Shown: positions 47,140-55,859, numbered from the stretch's first letter. The stretch is 64,000 bases of DNA from Thiohalorhabdus sp. Cl-TMA (GCF_041821045.1 NZ_JBGUAW010000004.1:286343-350342), one strand, 5' to 3'. Made by a program: numbers and translations. Notes: a model not told the origin generated them from the sequence alone.

Positions 47140-48708
47140 TCACTTCCGGAAACGGGCGGGCCACACCCGGTAAACCAGTCGCTCCACCGGCTGGTCGGTG
47201 TAGAGGCCGTTGTAGAGGTGGACATACAGCCGCACCAGCCAGGGCCGATCTCCGGCGTGGATCAGAACCGTCTGGAAGAAGGACAGGCCCAGAAAAACCG
47301 CAGCCACCAGGGCCAGCAACAGGTATTGCGCCGCCGAGGCGGACTCTGGGATGGGCCGCAGCGCGCTCGCGAAGACCGTCGCGAACACCTTGTGCAGGGC
47401 GAAGTAAGCCGCGCTAACCAGTACCATCAGCCCGCCCAGGCGCACCACGAAACCGATTCCGACCCCCCGGGCCCCCGCGGCAGCCAGCAGCTGGGCGGCG
47501 GCCACCGTCAGGATGGTGCCGAGGGCGATCAGGGCCGGCTCGTGGGCCGGAGTCACTCCCCACAGCGCCGCCATGCCGAAGGTGACCACTGCGCCTCCGG
47601 CAACCGTGACCAGCCAAACCGGGATCCCGGGTTTGGCCTTGGGCGGCGCGGCCGGGGCCCGCAACTGGTCGACGATGCTCCCGGAGGACAGGAAGGCATG
47701 GGCCTTGTAAAGAGAGTGGGTTATCAGGTGCAGAAGCCCGAGGACGAACAGTCCAAGCCCCAGCTCCATGAGCATGAATCCCAGCTGGCCGGCGGTGGAC
47801 CAGGCCAACGAGCTCTTGATGGCGGTCTGGGTCAGCATGGCCAGCGAGGCGATGGTCGCGGTCATGAGCCCCACCAGAACCAGCACGGTGAGCGCGGTGC
47901 CCTCGACCACCAGCAGCTCGTGGGTGCGCAGCACGATAATGGCCCCGCTGTAGACGATACCGGCGTGCAGTAGTGCCGAGACCGGCGTGGGGGCCTCCAT
48001 CACCTGCAGGAGCCAGCCGTGAAAGGGGAACTGACCGCTCTTGAGGATGGCGTACGCCACGATCAGCCATGCCGCCAGCGTGGCCTGCCAGGGCAGCTCG
48101 GTGCCCGCGCGCACCTCGGCGGCGATGCCATCGAAGGACAGCGTGCCCAGGCCGAAAGCGAGCAGCACCGAAGCGGACAGCAAGCACGCGTCCGCCATGC
48201 GGCTGAACAGCAGCTTCTTGTGGGCCACCATCTGGGCCCGGATGCGCTCGTGGTAAAAGGTCAGAAGCCGATAGAGGTAGGTGCTGGTAACCAGCATGGC
48301 GAGCATGAAAAGCAGGATATTGCCCGCCACCACCGCCAGCATGAAGCTGCTGGCGGTCCAGGCCAGCCACCGGAAAAAGCTGCCCTGCTCAGCTTCCCCG
48401 GCCAGGTAGCGCAGGCTGAAGCCGGCCACGATGATCAGCAGGAGGGCCACCAGGGGCAGGATCGCTAGGGTCACCCGGTCGGCCTGCACCAAGTCGCTCA
48501 GCGACCCCGTTCCGCTGGCAGCGGGGAGTCCGGTAAGTACCGCTACCGCCCAAAGGGCCAGGGCGATGGAGGCCGCCATCTGCACCGCCCGACCCATACG
48601 CAGGGGGCCACGGTTGGCCATGCGCCTGGGAACGAGCCCCAGCAAAGCCATCTGCAGGGGAGCCAGGAGCAGCAATAGCTCCTGGGTTAACCATATACCG
48701 CTGCTCAT
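47140..48708 (-). CDS. dabB: DabB, membrane subunit of DAB inorganic carbon pump (NuoL-like)
   Basis: The protein has 522 residues with about 14 membrane segments and relation to NuoL/MrpA. Conserved parts include HGWLLQVMEAPTPVSALLHAG and the LLTFYHERIR and HSLYKAHAFLSSGSIVDQ segments, with charged residues in the membrane needed for cation movement. It couples H+ or Na+ flow to DabA. It lies immediately downstream of the carboxysome operon and may be partly co-transcribed with it. Confidence 0.93.
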   Translation of the reverse strand: MSSGIWLTQELLLLLAPLQMALLGLVPRRMANRGPLRMGRAVQMAASIALALWAVAVLTGLPAASGTGSLSDLVQADRVTLAILPLVALLLIIVAGFSLRYLAGEAEQGSFFRWLAWTASSFMLAVVAGNILLFMLAMLVTSTYLYRLLTFYHERIRAQMVAHKKLLFSRMADACLLSASVLLAFGLGTLSFDGIAAEVRAGTELPWQATLAAWLIVAYAILKSGQFPFHGWLLQVMEAPTPVSALLHAGIVYSGAIIVLRTHELLVVEGTALTVLVLVGLMTATIASLAMLTQTAIKSSLAWSTAGQLGFMLMELGLGLFVLGLLHLITHSLYKAHAFLSSGSIVDQLRAPAAPPKAKPGIPVWLVTVAGGAVVTFGMAALWGVTPAHEPALIALGTILTVAAAQLLAAAGARGVGIGFVVRLGGLMVLVSAAYFALHKVFATVFASALRPIPESASAAQYLLLALVAAVFLGLSFFQTVLIHAGDRPWLVRLYVHLYNGLYTDQPVERLVYRVWPARFRK

Positions 48709-48824
48709 CCCAAACCCCCGAGAGGTGACGTGACCAGAATCGAATCTCGCCAGGTAACACCGCTTACCCGAGCGCGGGCAGTCTACGGACCTCGGGGGTA
48801 TCTTTTCTAATCGATCTTTCGGAT

Positions 48825-48855
48825 GGTTAGTATCGATAAAAATCGATACTTAACC
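48825..48855. promoter_or_regulatory. AT-rich palindrome upstream of dabB
   Basis: GGTTAGTATCGAT-AAAA-ATCGATACTTAACC, an inverted repeat with one unpaired A, in the 154-bp gap between the last cso gene and dabB. It is too AT-rich and lacks a clean T tract, so a regulator site is as likely as a terminator. Confidence 0.5.
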
Positions 48856-48862
48856 GCAACAA

Positions 48863-49189
48863 TCAGTCCGGCCACACCCGCGGTGCCACCTGGTAGACAT
48901 CCGAAGCCGACACACGCCCATGGGCCTGGAAAGCATCCGGGGCGGGGGTGTAGCTAATGGACCGGTAGGGGTCCCCCCCTGGGCCCTGTTTGCCGGCGCT
49001 CCGGCGTCCTCCCCGGGAGGCGGACCGGCTCTTCGAGCCCCCGGAGGTAGCCGCCGCCTTGGAAGTCTCCTCGGAGCCCGATCCCCCCTTGGAGGTTCCG
49101 GTGGCCCCGGAGCCGCCGGCCTTGCCGCTCCCGCTTCCCTGCGCCGAGGTAGCGGAAGTACTCTTCTTGTTGCTGTCCTGCTCACTCAT
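48863..49189 (-). CDS. Small disordered protein at the end of the carboxysome operon (McdB-like candidate)
   Basis: The protein has 108 residues from the ATG at 49189. Residues 1-70 are Ser/Gly/Thr/Lys-rich and surely disordered. The C-terminal 35 residues are less simple (DPYRSISYTPAPDAFQAHGR and DVYQVAPRVWPD) and hold the only Trp. Proteobacterial McdB proteins, which position alpha-carboxysomes, are described as small, disordered and with a conserved Trp near the C-terminus, so McdB is a candidate. No ParA-type mcdA lies beside it in this window. It is also possible that it is an unrelated shell or cargo peptide. Confidence 0.55.
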   Translation of the reverse strand: MSEQDSNKKSTSATSAQGSGSGKAGGSGATGTSKGGSGSEETSKAAATSGGSKSRSASRGGRRSAGKQGPGGDPYRSISYTPAPDAFQAHGRVSASDVYQVAPRVWPD

Positions 49190-49287
49190 GGTTCGCAACC
49201 TCGCAGCTGCATGATTGAAGCCGAGGGGTGGCCCAGGCCTCCCCAATTCACGCCATTCACTATCCCACCGGCGGTACCGCTGGCCGC

Positions 49288-49557
49288 TCAGCCCTCTATG
49301 GCCAACCGGTCCAGGGCCAGCTGTTCCAGGCCGGAGGCATACGCCCGCTCGGCCTCGCTCAGCTTCTCCTCGCCTTCCGGCGGGTGGATCTTCAGACGCA
49401 CCGAATTCCGGTCGAAGCTCATATCCGCGAAGAGCTCTTTCTCCTCCGACAAATCAGCGGCTTCGTCCAGAAAGGCCCGCAGGGTGCTGTAGTCCGGAAA
49501 ATCGAAACGGGCCTCCAGGCGGGGGGGCCGCTGGATTTCGCTCCAGTGCTCGGTCAT
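49288..49557 (-). CDS. Alpha-carboxysome RuBisCO assembly factor acRAF (PCD-like fold)
   Basis: The protein has 89 residues. The pattern WSEIQRPPRLEARFDFPDYS followed by LRAFLDEAADLSEEKELFAD and MSFDRNSVRLKIHP is that of the pterin-carbinolamine-dehydratase-like proteins of cso operons. They assist form IA RuBisCO assembly and lack dehydratase activity. It starts 4 bp after the ferritin-like gene. Confidence 0.85.
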   Translation of the reverse strand: MTEHWSEIQRPPRLEARFDFPDYSTLRAFLDEAADLSEEKELFADMSFDRNSVRLKIHPPEGEEKLSEAERAYASGLEQLALDRLAIEG

Positions 49558-49561
49558 GGCT

Positions 49562-50038
49562 TCACCTCCCTGTTACTACGGACCCGGGACGCCGGGCCTC
49601 GTTTGGCTCGGAAAGATCGTTCAGCCAGCCTTCCAGCTCCCGGGCATGCTCCTGCTCCTCGCGCAGGAGCTCCCCGAAAAAGGCTAGTCCATCCGGGTCC
49701 CGGGAACGGGCGCAATGGTTGTAGGCCTGCTCGTACAAGCGCACGATCTCCGCTTCCAGCCGCCAATTGGCGCGCAGAAGTGCCATGAGATCCTGGCCGG
49801 TCACAACCGGGCGCAGGAAGGAAGCGTTGGGGGCCATCCCCAGAGCAAGCATGCGCGCGACGATGCGGTCGGCATGCCCCGTCTCTTGCTGGGCCTCCTG
49901 GCGTAGACGCGAGGCGGCCCCGGTAAGCCCCCAGCCTTCCGCGAGGCGGGCATGAGTCAGGTACTGCTGCACCGCCGACAGCTCGAAGCTCAAGGCACGT
50001 CCAAGGAACCCTGGCACGCGGGTATCGCTGTTACTCAT
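49562..50038 (-). CDS. Bacterioferritin-like protein of the carboxysome operon
   Basis: The protein has 158 residues in a four-helix ferritin-like fold. Possible metal ligands are E-x-x-H in EAQQETGHADRIV and EEQEHARELEGWL. Ferritin-like genes are usual at this place in cso operons and their role is not known. The C-terminus reads RPGSVVTGR and resembles the (V/I)TG triads of CsoS2. Confidence 0.88.
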   Translation of the reverse strand: MSNSDTRVPGFLGRALSFELSAVQQYLTHARLAEGWGLTGAASRLRQEAQQETGHADRIVARMLALGMAPNASFLRPVVTGQDLMALLRANWRLEAEIVRLYEQAYNHCARSRDPDGLAFFGELLREEQEHARELEGWLNDLSEPNEARRPGSVVTGR

Positions 50039-50104
50039 GGCTCTTTCCGCCCCGTTGACAGACTACGCCGACCTGATTCCCCGAGAAGGATTGTCACCCT
50101 GCCA

Positions 50105-50428
50105 TCAGGAGTCGGCGGAAGCCTGCTCCAGGGCCTTGCCGCCCTGACCCAGCACCGGCTCCACCTCACGGTGGGGACGGGCGATGATGTGGGCCGCCAC
50201 CAGGCCGTCTCCGACCCGCTCGCAGGCATCCGCGCCGGCGCGCACCGCCGCGTTGACCGCACCCGTCTCGCCGCGCACCAGCACGGTGACGTAGCCGCCG
50301 CCGACGAACTCGCGGCCGATCAGCCGGACCTCGGAGGCCTTGGTCATGGCATCAGCCGCCTCGATGGCCGGGACCAAACCCCGCGTTTCGATCATGCCCA
50401 GGGCGATGCCGTAATGTTCGGTTGCCAT
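50105..50428 (-). CDS. csoS1: Carboxysome shell hexamer protein CsoS1 (copy nearer the operon end)
   Basis: The protein has 107 residues. It is a single BMC domain: YGIALGMIETRGLVPAIEAA, RLIGREFVGGGYVTVLVRGE and VAAHIIARPHREVEPVL. It forms the facets of the shell. The C-terminus is GQGGKALEQASADS. It is a near duplicate of the next gene upstream. Confidence 0.96.
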   Translation of the reverse strand: MATEHYGIALGMIETRGLVPAIEAADAMTKASEVRLIGREFVGGGYVTVLVRGETGAVNAAVRAGADACERVGDGLVAAHIIARPHREVEPVLGQGGKALEQASADS

Positions 50429-50518
50429 CTTTTCCAACTCCCATTGTTTCGGGCGCCTGTCGGCACCCACTGAAGATCTCGCTCCCTGCTAGGAAGCCGC
50501 CGCCCCCCTAATCCGGGA

Positions 50519-50537
50519 CGCCGGAGACTCCGGCGCC
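50519..50537 (-). promoter_or_regulatory. Intercistronic hairpin between the two csoS1 genes
   Basis: Perfect inverted repeat CGCCGGA-GTC-TCCGGCG on the minus strand with more G-C pairs outside. No U tract follows. It may be an mRNA stabiliser that raises shell-protein expression. Confidence 0.45.
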
Positions 50538-50579
50538 CCCGCTAGGGACAGCAGCCCGCGGCAGGCGCCAGGAGCAGGT

Positions 50580-50894
50580 TTAACCCTGCTCCAGGGCCTG
50601 GCCGCCGCCGGCGGGCAGCACCGGCTCCACCTCGCGGTGGGGACGGGCGATGATGTGGGCCGCCACCAGGCCGTCTCCGACCCGCTCGCAGGCATCCGCG
50701 CCGGCGCGCACCGCCGCGTTGACCGCGCCCGTCTCGCCGCGCACCAGCACGCTCACGTAGCCGCCGCCGACAAACTCGCGGCCGATCAGCCGGACCTCGG
50801 AGGCCTTGGTCATGGCGTCGGCCGCCTCGATGGCCGGCACCAGGCCGCGGGTCTCGATCATGCCCAACGCAATCCCGTAGGTTTCGCTCGCCAT
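50580..50894 (-). CDS. csoS1: Carboxysome shell hexamer protein CsoS1 (second copy)
   Basis: The protein has 104 residues and differs from the neighbouring copy mainly at the two ends (ASETYG at the start, PAGGGQALEQG at the end). It has the same BMC motifs. It starts behind GGAGAGAG, 63 bp after csoS4B. In the 150-bp gap to the next copy there is a GC hairpin with CGCCGGA/TCCGGCG arms (50519-50537). Confidence 0.96.
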   Translation of the reverse strand: MASETYGIALGMIETRGLVPAIEAADAMTKASEVRLIGREFVGGGYVSVLVRGETGAVNAAVRAGADACERVGDGLVAAHIIARPHREVEPVLPAGGGQALEQG

Positions 50895-50957
50895 AGCTCT
50901 CTCTCCTGTGGCTCTAATGAGGGTCCAAACCCAATTGCCTTCGTCCAACGGCTGGCT

Positions 50958-51245
50958 TCAGCCGACCTTCTGCTTCGGGGCCCCGGCAGCCTCGTCCTGT
51001 TCGGTTTCCCAATAGTCGATGATGCCGCCGATGGTCAGGTCCGTAAGAACACTGAAATCCCCCGCGGCATAGCGGGCCGCGGATCCTTCTACGACAAAGA
51101 CCCAATTGCCGGGGCGGGCCCCGACCGGGTCGACGGCGACCAAGCGCTTGCCCTTCACGTTGGTCAGCACCCGCAAGCTGGCCTGTTTAAGGCCCTCTAT
51201 ACGGCGAGTGCATACTAGGGAGGACTCCACCCGAAGGATGTCCAT
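50958..51245 (-). CDS. csoS4B: Carboxysome shell pentamer protein CsoS4B
   Basis: The protein has 95 residues of the BMV (pentamer) family: VESSLVCTRRIEGLKQASLR, GARPGNWVFVVEGSAARYAA and TDLTIGGIIDYWE. It closes shell vertices. Its ATG overlaps the csoS4A stop by one base. Confidence 0.94.
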   Translation of the reverse strand: MDILRVESSLVCTRRIEGLKQASLRVLTNVKGKRLVAVDPVGARPGNWVFVVEGSAARYAAGDFSVLTDLTIGGIIDYWETEQDEAAGAPKQKVG

Positions 51246-51493
51246 CAGGCACCTTCCTCCCAGTAATCGATGATCCCGACGATGGTGAGATCGCTCGGGT
51301 ACTCCTTGCTGCCGGCGGCCTCGCGCGCGGCCGAGCTGCCCACGCAGATGACCCAATCGCCGGGCGTACAGCCAATGGCATCAACGGCCACCAATTGGGA
51401 GCTGCCGTCCAGGACCACCTGCAGGTGGCGATGCTCCAGACCTGCTATGCGGTGGGTGGCGACCAGCGGCTTCTCCACTTGGCAGATCTTCAT
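51245..51493 (-). CDS. csoS4A: Carboxysome shell pentamer protein CsoS4A
   Basis: The protein has 82 residues. It begins MKICQVEKPLVATHRIAGLE and has CTPGDWVICVGSSAAREAAG and SDLTIVGIIDYWE. It is a vertex pentamer. It overlaps csoSCA before it and csoS4B after it by one base each (TGATG). Confidence 0.95.
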   Translation of the reverse strand: MKICQVEKPLVATHRIAGLEHRHLQVVLDGSSQLVAVDAIGCTPGDWVICVGSSAAREAAGSKEYPSDLTIVGIIDYWEEGA

Positions 51494-53064
51494 CAGTGCT
51501 TCTCCCCAGTACCCGTGCGCTCCAGCGAGGAGCCGATCACCTCGAGGGTTCCGTTGTTGCCGCAGTCGCGGACGGCCAGCAGGGTATGCAGCAGGCCCTG
51601 CTCCGCCAGCCGCGGGAAGCGATTGCGAAGCGCCTCCGCGACCCGCCGGGTGCGGGCCTCGGCCCGCTCACGGGCACCCGGCACCTGACCGTGGTAATCG
51701 AAGCGAAGCACCACCGGAACCGGCAGTCCGCGCTCGACATTCAGCCCGGAGAAGATCTTCACGCCCACATCCAGGTCGGGCGCGCCCTCCTCCACCGTCT
51801 GCAGATAGGCGAAGTAGGTGAGGTTGCGCAGCTGAACCTCTTCAAAGCCCATACCCACGCCCATGAACCGCTCGTTATGCCCGACATCACCGTAGTGACC
51901 GCCGTGATGGGCCCGGACATAGGCGATCTGGGCGAAGTTATTCTCCAGCAGCCCGGCGACGAAGCGCCGCATCCCCGGCTCACTGTCGCTGGCCACCGCC
52001 GCCACCCGCTCGGCGACCCGTTCGCGGGCCGCCTGGGCATCCAGCCCCACGGTCTCGTCGAACAGGGAAGCGCCGTCGATGAACCGGGCGGGGTCCAAGT
52101 CGCCTCCGCTGTCGGGAGGATGCACCCGGATGGCGTCGGTATCCGTGTCCAGGCCCACCAGCAGCAGATCGATGGAGGCACCGCAGCAGAAGCTGTTCTC
52201 GATGGCCTGCTGGAAGTCCTGAAGCCGCTCCCGGGCGCCCTCGGCGGCGCGATCCGTGCTCGAGCCGTGGGCGGCGCATCCCTGGTGGTCCGGGTCGCTG
52301 GAGCTGTAGTGATACACCGCCAGCTTCAGATACCGCGTCAGGGAATCGGCCGTATTGGGCACCCTTTCGCGATAACGGCTCAGCTCCGTTTCGACCCACC
52401 GCCGCAGGCTTGCTTCCACATCGAACATCGCCCCGGCGAAGGATTTGCGCCGGACCAGGCCGTGCGGCAGGCGGAGCACGTAGCGGATCACGTGCGCCAG
52501 GCGACCATCCGAGCAGGGCGAGACATCCACCGCGTGGAAACCGCACTCCTGCAGCCAGGTCTGGAACCGCTCCGCCTCCTGCGGGTCCGGCGCCAACGGC
52601 TGGTGCCTGAAGAAATCATCGGCGTAGGCCCGGTAGGTCTCGAACACGCACCAGGCGAACAGGTGCCGGATATCCAGCTGCTGGATCCAGGCGTTGTCGA
52701 GGACCTGGCGCGGAAGCTCGAATCCAAGCTCGGCGCGGGCCATGTCCTGGGCCTTATCAACGAAGTCGGCCTCGTGCTGCCGCGCGGAGAGCCGCTTCAG
52801 GAAGGGCTCGATGCGGTCGAAGGCGTCCTTGACCTCAGTCTCGTGGGCAAGCAGCCGGTCATTGTCCCGTTCCGATACCAAGGCATGCCCGTCGACACGC
52901 GTCCCAAGGCCTCGCCGGCGGCCGGTCCGAGCGGGTCCGAACGACCGCTGGTCACCGGTGGAACGCTCACCATCTCTCTGCGGGCGCAGCTCGGTAGGCC
53001 TTCCGAGGCTTGCCTGGCGCCCCCGGGTCGACGATCGGCTATTGCGTTGACGGCCTGTGGCCAT
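51493..53064 (-). CDS. csoSCA: Carboxysomal carbonic anhydrase CsoSCA
   Basis: The protein has 523 residues. The N-terminal 60 residues are basic and disordered (RQRNSRSSTRGRQASLGRPT) and probably bind RuBisCO. The catalytic part contains the candidate zinc segments FCCGASIDLLLVGLDTDTDA and VRAHHGGHYGDVGHNERF. The enzyme converts bicarbonate to CO2 inside the shell. It starts 15 bp after csoS2. Confidence 0.94.
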   Translation of the reverse strand: MATGRQRNSRSSTRGRQASLGRPTELRPQRDGERSTGDQRSFGPARTGRRRGLGTRVDGHALVSERDNDRLLAHETEVKDAFDRIEPFLKRLSARQHEADFVDKAQDMARAELGFELPRQVLDNAWIQQLDIRHLFAWCVFETYRAYADDFFRHQPLAPDPQEAERFQTWLQECGFHAVDVSPCSDGRLAHVIRYVLRLPHGLVRRKSFAGAMFDVEASLRRWVETELSRYRERVPNTADSLTRYLKLAVYHYSSSDPDHQGCAAHGSSTDRAAEGARERLQDFQQAIENSFCCGASIDLLLVGLDTDTDAIRVHPPDSGGDLDPARFIDGASLFDETVGLDAQAARERVAERVAAVASDSEPGMRRFVAGLLENNFAQIAYVRAHHGGHYGDVGHNERFMGVGMGFEEVQLRNLTYFAYLQTVEEGAPDLDVGVKIFSGLNVERGLPVPVVLRFDYHGQVPGARERAEARTRRVAEALRNRFPRLAEQGLLHTLLAVRDCGNNGTLEVIGSSLERTGTGEKH

Positions 53065-53079
53065 GATCCCTTCCCTCGC

Positions 53080-55419
53080 CTAGCCCCGGGCACCGCCCGA
53101 GTAGGTCACACCGGCGCCCTTCTCCGTGGTTCCGGCACCGCCGGTCACCGGGCTCTCGGGCACCGGCACGTCCTCGTTGCGCTTGGCGGCCCAGTCCATG
53201 GGCATGGCGCTCGTGGCCTGCCCCCTACGGCTCGGATTACGCCGCGCCGGCGTTCCTTCCGTACCGGTTACCCGCTCGCCGCGGTTCCAGTCGTCCCCGG
53301 TAATGGCGGCGCCCACGTCCATGCCCTCGCCGGTCACACGCGAGCCGGCCTGATCCTCGGGTGCCGGTTGCGGCTGGACCTGGCTGGCGGGCTGGACGGA
53401 TCCGCCGCTCCTCGAGCCGCCGTGGCGGAATTCCTCGGTACCGGTCACCTTGCCCTTCGCCATGCTGAAGGCACCCGTAATCTGCCCCTGCTCGTAGCTG
53501 GTGCCGGTGACACGCGACGGCTCCGGCTCCACATCCGCGGCATGGGCGGGCGGGTGGACGCTGAAATCGGTCCACGGTGCCGCGTCCAGAGGCTGCGGAT
53601 AGTCCGGGCTGTGCGGCTCCGCCGCCTGCGCCGGGCAGGCCTCGGCATACTGATCGCCGCCCAGGTACGGCGTTCCCGTCGGCTTCTGGCAGGCCCCGTC
53701 GTCGGCCCCGGTCATCTTGCCGTTAACGCCCGGCTGCTGGCCGGTCATGCTGGGACCGGGGGTACCCGCCCCGCTCGGCCGCCGCGCAGCGGCCATCTGG
53801 GTGTCCTCGGGATCGCAGTAGCTGCGGTACTGCTCGGCGCCGGCGTAGGGCGTCCCCGTCACGGCCTGACAGGTGCCCGGCTCGTCGCCGGTGACACGGG
53901 CGCTGCGACCGGTCTGGGTCCCGGAAACCGGACGTCCGGAGAGGGTGGCCGATACCCCCACCTTCTCCTCGCTCTGCGGGCCGGGGTCGGTGCCGCAGTA
54001 ACCGCGGTACTGCTCACGGCCGATGTAGTCGTCACCGGTAACGTTGTGGCAGCTGCCCGGCTCGTCCCCGGTCACCTGCTCGCCGCGGCCGACCCGGCTG
54101 CCGGTGACGGTGCCGCCGCTCAGGGTCTCGCTGGATTCCACCTTCTCGGGGGCATAACCGTTGCCCTTCTGCATGTACTGGGTACCGGTTATGGCCCGGT
54201 CGGCACCGGTCTCGTCGCCCGTAACCTGAGGCGAGCGACCGGCCAGGTTCCCGGTTACCCCCAGACCGTGGTCGGTCTGCGCCTGGGATACCTTCTGCGG
54301 TCCCGGTGCTGGACGGGTGTTGCAGTAGCTCTGGTACTGGTCGAGCGACAGATACTCGGTACCCGTGACCTGCTTGCAGGTCCCCGGCTCATTGCCGGTC
54401 ACCCGTTCGCTGCGTCCGACCTCGCTTCCCGTGACCGACCGCCCGGAACCGGTCTGACTCACGCCGACCTTTTCCACCGAGGGCTGCGGCCCCTCATGGC
54501 AGAACTCCCGAAAGATGTCCGCGCCGAGGTACTCGGTGCCCGTAATGTTGCGGCAGCTACCGGGCTCCTCCCCGGTGACATGGTCGGACCACCCGGTCTG
54601 CGTCCCGGTCACCGACTGCCCGTGGCTGGTCTCGCTGACCCCCACCTTCCACGGCGCGTCCTGGGAACCGCGGCCCTTGGAAGATTGGCTCCCGCGGAGC
54701 CGCCCGCAGGGGCCGCTGGACTTTTCTCCGGCGCCACCCTGGCGGGCACGCTTCTCGCGGATCTTCCGGGCCACCTCGCGGCCGGACATCTCCGGATTGG
54801 CGTGCCGGGCGGCCTGGGCCGGAGACAGATTGCCCTGGGCATCGCCGGCCTTGCCGCGCTCGGCCTGAGCCTTTCGCTTGGCCCTGGCCATGGTGCGGGC
54901 GGCGGACTCCTGCGCAGGGGAGGCGGATCGCCGGGACCGGCTTCCGCCACGGGCGCGTCCGCTGCGACCGGCCGGCTGGGAGCTCCGGCGGGCCTCGGCC
55001 GCTTCGCCCCGATCCCGGCCCGAGCCGGCCTCGGCCTCTTTCCGACAGCCGCAGCCGCAGTCCTCCTTGGCCACGTTTCCGGCCTCCGGAGCCGCTTCCC
55101 CTTCGGGAGCACCGCCGCCGGAGGACTTGGCGCGAGTGCGACCCTCGTTATTAACGGCGGCCTTCCCGCTTTCGGCCATGGCACGCCGCCGGGCCTTGGC
55201 AGCCTCCTTGCCGCTGGCGGCCGTCGTCCCGCCTGACTGGGCGCCGTGGCCGCTACGGGATCCGGCCTGGGCGGTCGCCTGGGCGCTCTGGGCAGAGTGG
55301 CTTTGGGAGCCTGCCGCTTTCTGCGCAAGGTCCGCCTTGCCGCGCCCGGCCTGGGCCCGGCGGCGGGCGCGGGCGGCCTCCCGCCCGCTGCGGCTGGTTT
55401 GCTGTTCAGGGTCGGCCAT
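53080..55419 (-). CDS. csoS2: Carboxysome scaffold protein CsoS2
   Basis: The protein has 779 residues, all low complexity. Four N-terminal RuBisCO-binding repeats are seen (SGREAARARRRAQAGRGK, SGKEAAKARRRAMAESGK, ARTMARAKRKAQAERGK, SGREVARKIREKRARQGG). Five clear and one degenerate middle repeats follow, each with three (V/I)TG triads and mostly with a Cys pair (GSCRNITG...FC). The third repeat lacks cysteines (DETGADRAITG). The C-terminal shell-binding part is VTG-rich (VTGTSYEQGQITGAF and others). CsoS2 binds RuBisCO and shell. In Halothiobacillus a programmed frameshift yields a short form; I did not find such a site here. Confidence 0.96.
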   Translation of the reverse strand: MADPEQQTSRSGREAARARRRAQAGRGKADLAQKAAGSQSHSAQSAQATAQAGSRSGHGAQSGGTTAASGKEAAKARRRAMAESGKAAVNNEGRTRAKSSGGGAPEGEAAPEAGNVAKEDCGCGCRKEAEAGSGRDRGEAAEARRSSQPAGRSGRARGGSRSRRSASPAQESAARTMARAKRKAQAERGKAGDAQGNLSPAQAARHANPEMSGREVARKIREKRARQGGAGEKSSGPCGRLRGSQSSKGRGSQDAPWKVGVSETSHGQSVTGTQTGWSDHVTGEEPGSCRNITGTEYLGADIFREFCHEGPQPSVEKVGVSQTGSGRSVTGSEVGRSERVTGNEPGTCKQVTGTEYLSLDQYQSYCNTRPAPGPQKVSQAQTDHGLGVTGNLAGRSPQVTGDETGADRAITGTQYMQKGNGYAPEKVESSETLSGGTVTGSRVGRGEQVTGDEPGSCHNVTGDDYIGREQYRGYCGTDPGPQSEEKVGVSATLSGRPVSGTQTGRSARVTGDEPGTCQAVTGTPYAGAEQYRSYCDPEDTQMAAARRPSGAGTPGPSMTGQQPGVNGKMTGADDGACQKPTGTPYLGGDQYAEACPAQAAEPHSPDYPQPLDAAPWTDFSVHPPAHAADVEPEPSRVTGTSYEQGQITGAFSMAKGKVTGTEEFRHGGSRSGGSVQPASQVQPQPAPEDQAGSRVTGEGMDVGAAITGDDWNRGERVTGTEGTPARRNPSRRGQATSAMPMDWAAKRNEDVPVPESPVTGGAGTTEKGAGVTYSGGARG

Positions 55420-55464
55420 GGTTCACCCCTGCCTTCGAGTGGATTAAGCGCGCTGGGCGGCGTT

Positions 55465-55809
55465 TCAGCCGCGGGCCTCGTAGACCACGAAGGCCGTACC
55501 CAGGCTCTGGGTGTAATCGTCGAACCCGACCAGGCGCACGTGGTGGTCCGGATAGGCCCGATGGCAGGCCTCGAGCTCCTGCACCACCGTCTCCAGGTCC
55601 TGCACACCGAACATGGGCAGCTTCCACATGGTCCAGTAGCGCTCGAAGGCGTCCTGCGGATGCTCGTGCTCGATGGCCGGCGCCCACCCCTGGGCCAGGA
55701 GATAGTCGATCTGGTCGTAGACCTGCTCCCAGGAGAACGAGGCCAGGAAGCCGAAGGTCTCCATGGTTTGCTTGGTCCGGTAGTCCCGCATCTCGTCCGA
55801 AATAGCCAT
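55465..55809 (-). CDS. cbbS: RuBisCO small subunit, carboxysomal (copy 2)
   Basis: The protein has 114 residues: [50 protein letters not shown] and YTQSLGTAFVVYEARG. The sequence is clearly distinct from cbbS1. It lies 50 bp after cbbL2 and 45 bp before csoS2. Confidence 0.97.
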   Translation of the reverse strand: MAISDEMRDYRTKQTMETFGFLASFSWEQVYDQIDYLLAQGWAPAIEHEHPQDAFERYWTMWKLPMFGVQDLETVVQELEACHRAYPDHHVRLVGFDDYTQSLGTAFVVYEARG

Positions 55810-55859
55810 GACGGATTCCTCTCGTTGCTATGGGTGCTCGAGTGAAGGAAGCGGCGGCG

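Noticed and set aside
51496..55236. Open frame of 1246 codons on the plus strand across csoSCA and csoS2
   Set aside because: It is the antisense of two certain genes in a GC-rich region. Composition is His/Gly/Ala/Arg-biased and it has no domain.
53080..55419. Tandem DNA repeats within csoS2 as a CRISPR or satellite
   Set aside because: They encode the known repeated protein motifs of CsoS2 and vary at synonymous positions. No CRISPR array was seen anywhere in the window.
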